From an uncultured Myxococcales bacterium (GTDB taxonomy: Bacteria; Myxococcota_A; UBA9042; DTJE01): a stretch of DNA of 64,000 bases. The notes under the pieces were generated by a model that saw nothing but the letters and a program-made list of their open reading frames with translations, was not told the origin of the DNA and did not search any database. Both the position numbers and the translations under genes were made by a program. This document shows positions 49,654 to 57,900 of this stretch, in pieces. Every line of letters begins with the position of its first letter. Position 1 is the first letter of the stretch. The stretch spans positions 50,353 through 114,352 of the forward strand of contig CAIOFV010000104.1 of NCBI GenBank assembly GCA_903857665.1. The letters are read 5' to 3'.

Positions 49654-50131
49654 TGTCCCCTCCCTGCCCTGATCCCCCGGACAACCCGGGTTCGCCTTTT
49701 GACTTGTTCCCCTGGTCTTTGTCGCTCACCGGGGGTGTTGTTATCCATTGGAGGCGCGCCCGTTGGGACCCTAGGGCGAAGCCCCGCGGGACCCTAGGGG
49801 AAAGCCTGATTCCCCCCCCGGCTTCGATCCGTGGCGCAACGCGTGACGGAGGTGCCGGGGGAGCGATCCCGAAGTTCCCTCCTTGCTTTCTGCCTGGATA
49901 AGGATTAGTGTGCTACTGAACGGAGGTGGTCCTCCTGCCGAGTTTCGTTCCGCAACCGAGTCTGCATGGTTCGTAATGAGCCCCGATGACACGGATTGAA
50001 CGAACGGTGCGCTGAAAGGGCACCGGACCTCAGGAGAAAGCCGGACGCCGCATGGCGGTGGCCTCTCGTGCCCGGAGTGTCGGGCGTGTGTCAGTGTGGG
50101 TCTTGAAGCCCACAAATCGGGAGTACTGGTT
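49654..50131. other. 478-bp gene-free region with two repeats, palindrome and mRNA leader
   Basis: No gene is supported. It contains the 10-bp palindrome AACCCGGGTT (49683-49692), a 12-bp direct repeat GGGACCCTAGGG (49765-49776 and 49788-49799) around GCGAAGCCCCGC-like sequence, and from about 49918 the long leader of the RRM gene. In the leader: stem GGAGG-TGGT-CCTCC (49922-49935) and stem GGTGC/GCACC (50006-50010, 50020-50024). Confidence 0.6.
49883..49911 (+). promoter_or_regulatory. Candidate promoter of the RRM gene
   Basis: TTGCTT (49883-49888), 17 bp, TAGTGT (49906-49911), start predicted near 49918. This leaves an untranslated leader of about 214 nt, unusually long here and typical of cold-shock mRNAs. 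Confidence 0.4.
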
Positions 50132-50494
50132 ATGAAGAACAAGTTGTTCATGGGTGGTCTGGCGTGGGGAACCACGGACTCGGTGCTGCGCGACGCGTGT
50201 GAGCGCTTCGGCCAGCTCGAGGAAGTGCGCGTCATCATGGATCGTGACACCGGCCGCTCCAAGGGCTTCGGTTTCGTCACGTTCTCCACGGAAGAAGCCG
50301 CGGCGAAGTGCAAGGACGAGATGGACGGCCAGATCATCGACGGCCGTGCGGTCAAGGTCGACTTCCCCCGCGAGCGTGAAGACCGCGGTGGTGGCGGCGG
50401 TGGCGGTTACGGCGGTGGTGGCGGCGGCGGCGGCGGTTACGGCGGTGGTGGCGGCGGCGGCGGCGGTTACGATCGCGGTCCCCGGCGCTTCTGA
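50132..50494 (+). CDS. Glycine-rich RRM RNA-binding protein
   Basis: 120 residues from ATG 50132 with GGGAG at 50119-50123. One RNA recognition motif (residues 1-80) with RNP2 as KLFMGGLAWG and RNP1 as RSKGFGFVTF. The C-terminal tail (85-120) is Gly/Tyr-rich with RGG-like ends (RGPRRF). This matches small single-RRM proteins of cyanobacteria and myxobacteria, which bind single-stranded RNA and are often cold induced. The tail is built from an exact 30-bp repeat. Monocistronic between a promoter and a strong terminator. Confidence 0.93.
   Translation: MKNKLFMGGLAWGTTDSVLRDACERFGQLEEVRVIMDRDTGRSKGFGFVTFSTEEAAAKCKDEMDGQIIDGRAVKVDFPREREDRGGGGGGGYGGGGGGGGGYGGGGGGGGGYDRGPRRF
50411..50470 (+). repeat. 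Two perfect 30-bp tandem copies in the Gly-rich tail
   Basis: 50411-50440 and 50441-50470 are identical; each encodes ten residues, nine glycines and one tyrosine. A shorter degenerate unit precedes them. In-frame slippage can change the tail length. Confidence 0.9.
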
Positions 50495-50504
50495 TCCCTC
50501 GGGT

Positions 50505-50540
50505 CGTCCCTGCCCGGATCGCAAGAACCGGGCAGGGACG
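50505..50540 (+). terminator. Terminator with a perfect 13-bp stem
   Basis: CGTCCCTGCCCGG (50505-50517) pairs perfectly with CCGGGCAGGGACG (50528-50540) around a 10-nt loop. It begins 11 bp after the RRM stop codon. No U-run follows, but the stem is by far the strongest in the window. Confidence 0.75.
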
Positions 50541-50663
50541 GCTTCTCCGCCCGATGCGTTGATGCCCCTGTCTCCTTGAAAACCTTCGGGCAGATCGAGG
50601 CCGTCGCCCGCCGGTTCCTGGTGCCTGGATGCAGGCGGGCGACCGCCGGGAGGACCACGCGCC

Positions 50664-51581
50664 ATGATCGACCTGCCCAGCAACATCAAGTTCGATTCTG
50701 TCGGCAACCCGGGGGTGCTTCGGGTTTCCTACGTCGAATCGATGCCCACGCCGCGTGACGAGGCTGCCGCGCTCCGGGATCCCCTGGATCTGTGGGGCGT
50801 TGCCTGGATCCTCAATCACGGTTCCAGCGAGCGCGTCATCGACGTACGGCCGCCGCGGGGCCTGAGCCGGGCGCAGTGGCGGACGCTGGTGTTGCGGATG
50901 GCGGTGCTGCAGGACTGCATGACCGGGTTCGAGTTCCGGCTGGACGGGACCGCGCGCCATGTCCAGGAAGCGGCCGAGATCCGGGGCGACATCCGGAGCG
51001 GGCTGCTGTTTTCGTACGACCGAGCGAACCTCCATCGCGGCGCGGCGGGCACCAAGCCGGCACCCGAGGCCATCGTCGAGGCGTGGGTCGGCGAGCACGC
51101 CAAGAAGTTCCTGCACGGCGTGTTCCCGCATCGCATGGTCCGCCAGTTCCCGGCCGGCGTGTTCAAGACGTCGCTGGCCGAGCGGAACCGGGCCACGTCG
51201 AAACTGTGGATCGACCTCGTCGGTGTGGACAAGGAAGGCCGGCTGTCCGCGATCGAACTGAAGGTCGGCGACGACCTGTCCATGGAGCGTTTCGCGAAGG
51301 GCATCGACGGCGCGATCTTCTGCCACGAGTTCCAGAAGTACATGCAACGCAGCTGGTTCCCCGACGTGACCAGCGACCGGATCGCGCTGTACCTGGTGGC
51401 GGATCGCTTCAGCCCGGCCCTGGCCGGCGTCGATGGCGATTCCGGGCACCCGCTGACCGAGGCCCTCCAGGCGTCGGACTGGCTGGACGTGATCCTGGTG
51501 CAGATCGACTCCGCCGTTCTCCCCCATGGGCTTGGCGAGCGCATCGTCTTCCCTGCCCCAGCGCCGACGCCCGTCGAATAG
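50664..51581 (+). CDS. PD-(D/E)XK nuclease-like protein
   Basis: 305 residues from ATG 50664 (GGGAGGAC upstream). The middle has a signature of the PD-(D/E)XK fold: SKLWIDLVGVDKEGRLSAIE followed by LKV (about residues 179-203), with D in WIDLV, E and K in IELKV, and a helix after it (SMERFAKGIDGAIFCHEF). N-terminal and C-terminal parts are helical and unrecognised. Such a core occurs in repair and restriction nucleases and in archaeal Holliday-junction-like proteins. No partner such as a methyltransferase or helicase is beside it. It is 106 bp before the hybrid kinase. Role unknown. Confidence 0.6.
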   Translation: MIDLPSNIKFDSVGNPGVLRVSYVESMPTPRDEAAALRDPLDLWGVAWILNHGSSERVIDVRPPRGLSRAQWRTLVLRMAVLQDCMTGFEFRLDGTARHVQEAAEIRGDIRSGLLFSYDRANLHRGAAGTKPAPEAIVEAWVGEHAKKFLHGVFPHRMVRQFPAGVFKTSLAERNRATSKLWIDLVGVDKEGRLSAIELKVGDDLSMERFAKGIDGAIFCHEFQKYMQRSWFPDVTSDRIALYLVADRFSPALAGVDGDSGHPLTEALQASDWLDVILVQIDSAVLPHGLGERIVFPAPAPTPVE

Positions 51582-51687
51582 GTCCCTGCAGCCCCCCCGA
51601 CAAACCTGCATCGGCGTGATCAGTCCGTGTATTTTCGGGCGGTGGGATGGGGTATCATCCGCGCAAATGCTCGCGGGAGACTCGACC

Positions 51688-54600
51688 GTGCATCCGATCG
51701 CTTCGATCGCGGAGGCTCGACGCGACCTCGTATCGCGCCGCTTCGAGGAACGGATCCGGGCACTCGGGCTGCTGCGGGACAGGCCGACGTTCCTGGAGGC
51801 TTCCCGCCATTGGATGGTCGGGGTCCTGGATGCCTTCATCGCGGATCTCGACGGCCAGGAGCGGGGGGCGGACGGGCGACTCCAGGGCGAGGCGCGCGCG
51901 CCCTCGGTCACGGCCTTCGTGGCGGCCGAGGTCCGGGCACACCGGGCTCGCGGCGTGCCGCTTGCCCTGCTGATCGGGTGTGCGCAGTCGGCCCGCGGAG
52001 CCTTGTGGGACATCCTGGGGACGGCGGCGCAGGACGTGGGCGTCCCGAGCGACGTGTTCTTGAGGGCGATGACGGTGCTGGACGGCATGGAAATGGACGC
52101 CTGCCGGGCGTGGGAGGAACTGGACCAGGACTCCAGGGTGGCCAAGCATCGGGCAGCCGCGCAGGAGGAGGCCGACGAGCGGGAAAGGTACCAGAACCTC
52201 GTCGATGGGCTTCCGGCAGCCGTGTTCGTGCTGGACCTGCAGGGCCAGATCGTGCTGGGCAATCGGCCGGCGGCCGAACTGTGCGGGCAGGCCGTATACG
52301 GATGGCGGCGGCCCGGGGCCCGGCAGACGATCGATGACCTGCTGCCGGAGCTTTCGAGCGAGGTCGAGGCCTTCCTCGGCGCCGGGGTCGAGGCGTCGAG
52401 CGTCGATCGGACGGTCCGCATCGACGGTTCTGATCATCGTCTGCAGGTCCGCATGCGTCGAAGAGGGGATGGGACCGAGGGGCGTTCGGGCGTCATCATG
52501 ATGCTCAGCGACGTGACCGTCCTGGGCCGGGCGGGGGATGACCCCAGGACGGCCGGCGCCGAGATCGACCGGCGGGTGCGCGAAAGCAGTGACGACGTGC
52601 TGCGCCTCAGCGCCTCGCTCCTGGCCGAGGCCGAAGGCCGCACGCGATCCGAGCACGACCACCGCATGACCGCGTCCAAGCTGGAGGCGGTGTTCCGCGT
52701 CGTTCCCGACCTCTTCTTCCACCTCGGGGCGGACGGGCGTTTCAAGGAGTACATGGCGGGCCAGGAGGACATGCTGGCCCTTCCGCCCTCCGCCTTCATG
52801 GGTCGCACGGTGATCGATGTGCTGCCTCCGCCGATCGGGGTGCTCCTCGCGACCGGGATCCGGGAGGCCGCGGAAACCCGAACTGTCGTCGTGGTCGAAT
52901 ACTCGTTGATTCAGCCGGATGGCGAGCACTGCTACGAGGCCCGCCTGGTCGCGATCGCGGAGGACGACGTCATCGCGATCGTCCGCGACGAAACGGAACG
53001 GCGAAAGGCCGAACGGATCATCGAGGAAAGCGAGGAGCGGTACCGGTTGCTGGTCGATCTGGCGCCGGTCGGCATCGCGGTCCTCCAGGACGGGCGCATC
53101 GTCTTCGCCAACGCGGCGGCCTTGCGGATGTACGGGGCCGGGGCCGACGCGAACCTGGTCGGGCTTCCCGCGGTGGACATCATGCACCCGGAATGGAAGG
53201 AGGCGTCTCGCGAGCTTGTCGAGAGGATGCTTCGGGACGGCGGCACGATCGGGCTCGTCGAGCAGCGCATGCTGCGGTTCGATGGATCGGTGGCCGACGT
53301 CGAGGTCGCGGCCGGGCCCACCCGTTTCGAGGGTCGGCCGGCGATCCAGGCCATCGTCCGGGACGTCAGCGACCGGAAGCGGGCCGAGGAGGACTACCGG
53401 TCGATCGTCGATTCCGCGGTCGAGGGGATCTACCAGTGCGCCGCCAGCGGGGCGGTGTTCAGCGCGAACCCGGCCCTCGCGAGGATACTGGGGTACGACG
53501 GCCCGCGATCGCTGGCGGCCGACCCGGCGTTCAACGGGATGACGTTGCACGGGGGCGTGGGTCGATGGGAGGAGTTCCTCAAGGCCATCGAGCCGGGCGA
53601 TGCGGTGCACGGGTTCGAATTCGAGTCGTCCCGGGTCGACGGCCACGCGGTCTGGCTGTCCGAGAACGCGCGCATCCTCCGCGACGCGGACGGGCGGGGG
53701 GCCCGCATCATCGGGATGGTCGAGGACATCACGCAGCGGCGCGACCTGGAGCATCGGCTGAGGCATGCACAGAAGATGGAGGCGGTCGGGCGCCTGGCCG
53801 GCGGCATCGCCCATGACTTCAACAACCTGCTGACGGCGATCACGGGATACAGCGCGCTGCTGCTCGACGAACTGGATCGTGAAAGCCCCTTGCGGGTGAA
53901 GGTGGACGAAATCCTCAGCGCGGGGCGGCGGGCGGCGGCCCTGACCGGGCAGTTGCTGGTGTTCAGTCGCCGGCAGGTGCTCCAGCCGACCCTCCTGGAC
54001 CTGAACGTCGTGGTGTCGTCCATGGACGGACTGCTGCGGCGGTTGCTGGGCGAGGAGGTGCGGCTCCGGAAGACGCTGCTGCCGGGACTGGGGGCGATCC
54101 GCGCCGACGAGGGGCAACTGGAGCAGGTCATCATGAACCTGGTGGTCAACGCCCGGGACGCGATGCCCGGCGGCGGGGACATCGCCCTTTCGACCAGCCA
54201 GGTCGAGGTTCCCGTCGCCGGCGAAAACGGCCACGGGGCCCTTCCGCCCGGCCGCTGGGTGCTGCTGGCCGTGACCGACAGCGGGACCGGCATGGATGCC
54301 GAAACGTGCTCGCATGTGTTCGAGCCGTTCTTCACGACGAAGGGGCCGGGCAAGGGGACGGGGCTGGGCCTCGCGGTCGTGTACGGGATCGTCCAGCAGA
54401 GCGGCGGCCGCGTGTTCGTGGATTCGGAACCGGGTCGCGGGAGCACCTTCCGCGTGTACCTGCCGCAGGTCGATGGGAAGGCGATGCTCCGGACGACGCG
54501 ACAACTGCCCAAGGTGGCGGCGGGGGGCGGGGAAACGGTCCTGGTCGCCGAGGACGAGGATGCGGTGCGGGGATTCACCGTAGCGGTGCTCACGGACCGC

Positions 54601-54945
54601 GGCTACCGCGTGCTCGAGGCGCGGGACGGTTTCGAGGCGCTGGAGGTGGCGAGCCGGTACGGCAATGCCATCGACCTGCTGCTGACGGACGTGGTGATGC
54701 CCGGGATGAACGGTCGCGACCTTGCGCGCCGCCTGCTGCAGATCCGGCCGTCGATCCGTGTCGTCTATACCTCCGGCTATACCGATGGCGATGCAGCGTT
54801 CCTGGGCCTGGCCGAAACGGGTTCCAGCTTCCTGCCCAAGCCCTTCCTGCCGGAGGCGCTCGCCGGCGTGGTGCGCTCGCAATTGAACCGTCTGGTTCCC
54901 GTTGCGGGCGGGACAGGTGCCAAGGATGATGGGATCGGGTGCTGA
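51688..54945 (+). CDS. Hybrid histidine kinase with four PAS domains and C-terminal receiver
   Basis: 1,085 residues from GTG 51688 (GGGAG 8 bp upstream; ATG 51667 is an alternative). N-terminal helical domain (1-160), then PAS domains at about 165-280, 330-440, 448-560 and 568-685. HisKA with phospho-histidine in GGIAHDFNNLLTAITGYSAL (about 704), N box NLVVNARDAMPGG (about 816), G1 TDSGTGMD (about 863), G2 GKGTGLGLAVVYG (about 890). Receiver (about 948-1068) with phospho-acceptor D in LLLTDVVMPGMNGRDLARR (about 1000) and lysine in FLPKPF. No membrane helix. Its last 20 bp overlap the start of the Ser/Thr kinase gene, so translation is coupled. Confidence 0.93.
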   Translation: MHPIASIAEARRDLVSRRFEERIRALGLLRDRPTFLEASRHWMVGVLDAFIADLDGQERGADGRLQGEARAPSVTAFVAAEVRAHRARGVPLALLIGCAQSARGALWDILGTAAQDVGVPSDVFLRAMTVLDGMEMDACRAWEELDQDSRVAKHRAAAQEEADERERYQNLVDGLPAAVFVLDLQGQIVLGNRPAAELCGQAVYGWRRPGARQTIDDLLPELSSEVEAFLGAGVEASSVDRTVRIDGSDHRLQVRMRRRGDGTEGRSGVIMMLSDVTVLGRAGDDPRTAGAEIDRRVRESSDDVLRLSASLLAEAEGRTRSEHDHRMTASKLEAVFRVVPDLFFHLGADGRFKEYMAGQEDMLALPPSAFMGRTVIDVLPPPIGVLLATGIREAAETRTVVVVEYSLIQPDGEHCYEARLVAIAEDDVIAIVRDETERRKAERIIEESEERYRLLVDLAPVGIAVLQDGRIVFANAAALRMYGAGADANLVGLPAVDIMHPEWKEASRELVERMLRDGGTIGLVEQRMLRFDGSVADVEVAAGPTRFEGRPAIQAIVRDVSDRKRAEEDYRSIVDSAVEGIYQCAASGAVFSANPALARILGYDGPRSLAADPAFNGMTLHGGVGRWEEFLKAIEPGDAVHGFEFESSRVDGHAVWLSENARILRDADGRGARIIGMVEDITQRRDLEHRLRHAQKMEAVGRLAGGIAHDFNNLLTAITGYSALLLDELDRESPLRVKVDEILSAGRRAAALTGQLLVFSRRQVLQPTLLDLNVVVSSMDGLLRRLLGEEVRLRKTLLPGLGAIRADEGQLEQVIMNLVVNARDAMPGGGDIALSTSQVEVPVAGENGHGALPPGRWVLLAVTDSGTGMDAETCSHVFEPFFTTKGPGKGTGLGLAVVYGIVQQSGGRVFVDSEPGRGSTFRVYLPQVDGKAMLRTTRQLPKVAAGGGETVLVAEDEDAVRGFTVAVLTDRGYRVLEARDGFEALEVASRYGNAIDLLLTDVVMPGMNGRDLARRLLQIRPSIRVVYTSGYTDGDAAFLGLAETGSSFLPKPFLPEALAGVVRSQLNRLVPVAGGTGAKDDGIGC

Positions 54946-57900
54946 GCTCGTCGGTCGGACGATCGACGGACGGTACGAAATCCTCCGCCTGCTGGGCGAA
55001 GGCGCCATGGGTTCGGTTTACGTGGCCCGGCAATTGGCCATGGACCGGGAAGTGGCCGTCAAGGTGATCCATCCCGACCTGCTGTCCCAGTCCCGTGCGG
55101 TGGGCCGGTTCATGCAGGAATCCCGCGCGGTCAGCAGTCTTCACCATCCCAACGTCGTGACGGTGCACGACTTCGGCCGCAGCGAGGACGGGATGCTGTA
55201 CCTCGTCATGGAGCACCTCCATGGCGTGACACTCGAGGCGCTGCTGGCGCACGGCGCCCTGCCGCTGGACCGCGCCCTCCCCATCGCGGCGCAGTTGTGC
55301 TCGGGCCTGGAAGCCGCCCATTCGCGGGGGGTGGTCCACCGGGATCTCAAGCCCGTCAACGCGATGCTGTGCCAGGCCGAGGGCTTCGGGCCGCTGGTGA
55401 AGATCCTGGATTTCGGCATCGCCAGCGTGTTCGACCAGGACAGCCATTTCACGCAGGACGGGCACGTCGTCGGGACCCCGGCCTACATGGCGCCCGAGCA
55501 GGCGACGGGGCAGGCGGTCGGTCCGGCAGCCGACCTGTACGCCCTGGGGACGGTCCTGTACCACATGCTGGCAGGTGCACTCCCGTTCGATGTCGCCAGC
55601 GCTTCCGTGATGATGGCGGCCCGCAGCCAGACCGACGCCCCCCCCCTGTCTTCCAGGGCGAGGCAGCCGATCCCCGACGCGATCGAGCGCATCGTGATGC
55701 AGTGCCTGGCCCGCCGGCCCGAGGAACGGCCGGCCTCCGCGGCGATCGTCCGGGCGGCGCTGATCGGGGAGGTCGAAACCGCGTCGCGGTTCGTGTCGGT
55801 TCGCGACGCCGGCCCTCGCGACGGTGCCCCGGCCGTACGGGCCGCACCGGCGACCGCCTCGCGAGACACCCTCGCCAGGAACCGGCGCGTCGGGATCGCC
55901 TGGCGCCGCGGGCACGTCGTCGCGGAACGCTACGAGGTGCGGGAGGTCGAGGCGTCGGACCCCTGTGAAACAGTCCGCGCGATCGACCTTCGCTCCCCCG
56001 AGGGATCGGCGGTCATCCTGCGCCGTCTGTCGGTCGGTGACGAACACCAGGGGGGCCTGGCGGAAATCCTGGTGGAAGGGCACCTGTCGGTGCTGGCACG
56101 ATTCCGGCACCCGGGCATCGTGGCCCTCCGGAACGCCGCGATCGAAGGCGGGTCCCTGTTCCTGGTCACGGATCCACCGCCCCCGTCCTCGCTGGACCAG
56201 CGGCTTTCCAGGACCGGGCGCGTGCCATACGAGGTGGCTGTCCGGATGGTCCTCGGCCTCCTGCCGACGATCGAGGCCCTGCACGGGCTGGGGATCATCC
56301 ACCAGGACGTGCGGCCGGGAACCCTCTGGATCGCCCGCAACGGCGACCTGGTCCTGGAGGGAGCCGGGATGTGGGCCCTCGTCGATGCAGGGCTGCCGCT
56401 CTTCCTGGACGAGGAACTTTCGGCGGCCCGACTGTACAAGGCGCCCGAGCAGCTGGGTGCGCTGACCGAGCCGATCGGTCCCGAATCGGACCTGTACGCG
56501 ATCGGCGCCGTGCTGTACCGGATGCTGACCGACTGCCTGCCGTTCGAATCGCGCCAGGAACTGGACGTCACGTATCGGAAGCTGACCTCGGTCGTCCCGC
56601 CCCCGTCGATGATCGTGCCCGAAATCCCTCCCGGCCTGGACGAGGTCATCACGCGCCTGTTGCGGCCGCGCCCCATCGATCGCTTCCGATCGGTGACGGC
56701 CCTGCGGGAGGCGCTGGAAGGAGTGCTGTCCGGTGTCGAACCCGGCACCGGCCGGCTGGAGGTCTTCCGCCGCCTGGGCGCCGAAGGGCAGATGCACGGG
56801 CGCGATCCCGAACGCCGGCAGTTGATGGCGATGGTCGAGCGGCTTGCCGAGAACGGAACGGGCGCCACGGCGATCCTGCGGGGTGCCTCGGGCGTGGGAA
56901 AGTCGCGCCTGGCCGACGAGATCTCGTTCCAGGTGCGCCGGCGGGGCGGCCTGGTGGTCCGGGCGAAGGCCCGGGACGGCGATACATCGACGCCCTTCGC
57001 AGTGGCCCGCGAGGCCCTCGGGGCCCTGGGCCTGGCCATCGATCGGCTGGACCCGGAGCGGCGGAACGAGGCCCGGGAACGGGTTCACGCGGCGGTCGGC
57101 GAACTGGGTTCTCTGCTCCGCGGCTTCGCGCCCTGGCTGGAACGGGCCTTTTCGGACGCCACGCCAGCGCCGCGGCTGGAAGCCACGGAGGCCCGCGATC
57201 GCCTCCTGTCGACGCTGTGCCAGGCGATCCTCGCCTCGGGAACCCGGGACGCGCCCGTCTGCCTGGTCCTGGACGACCTTCAGTGGATGGACACCGGTAC
57301 CTGGCAGGCGATCGAGCTGCTGGCCTCCAACTGCCACCGGCATCCGGTGCTTGTGATCTGCTGCGTCCGCGCCGTGTCCGCGGACGATTCCGACGCTCGC
57401 GTCCTGGACCCGCTGGTCGCCGCAGGCGCCGTGACCCTGGACCTGTCGCCCCTCGGCCGGGATGCCGTGACCGCCTTCCTGTCCGAGCGGCTGGGTGACA
57501 TCCCGGGGTTGGATGCGCTGGCCCGGGTGCTCCAGCGGCTGGCGGACGGGAACCCGGCGGGCCTGCGCGAACTGCTCGGCGAAGCGGAACGTGCCGGGAT
57601 CGTCTTCTGGTCCGGCACGTCCTGGGTGGTGAACGAGGGCCGGCTGCCGGACCTGCCACCCGCGAACAACGTCGTCAGTCGAATGCGGGGACGCCTGCAG
57701 GCGCTGGCGCCCGTCACCCGGAGGATCCTGGGTTCTGCCGCGATCTGGGGCGGGCCGTTCGACCTGGCGCTTCTGACGGCGATGCTGTCGGACCAGCCCC
57801 GTTCCGCCGTCATCGACGCCCTGGTCGAAGCGGATCGCGCCGAACTGCTTCGCTGGGTACGTCGCGACCCGCCCGGCTTCCGCGACTTCGCGCATGATTC

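Noticed and set aside
49765..49799. Direct repeats GGGACCCTAGGG as IS ends or attachment site
   Set aside because: Only 12 bp, 11 bp apart, no transposase or integrase nearby; no basis for a mobile element.
50401..50470. Glycine-codon repeat taken as a CRISPR-like or regulatory array
   Set aside because: No spacers and the repeat is coding in frame; it is a 30-bp tandem duplication in the RRM tail.
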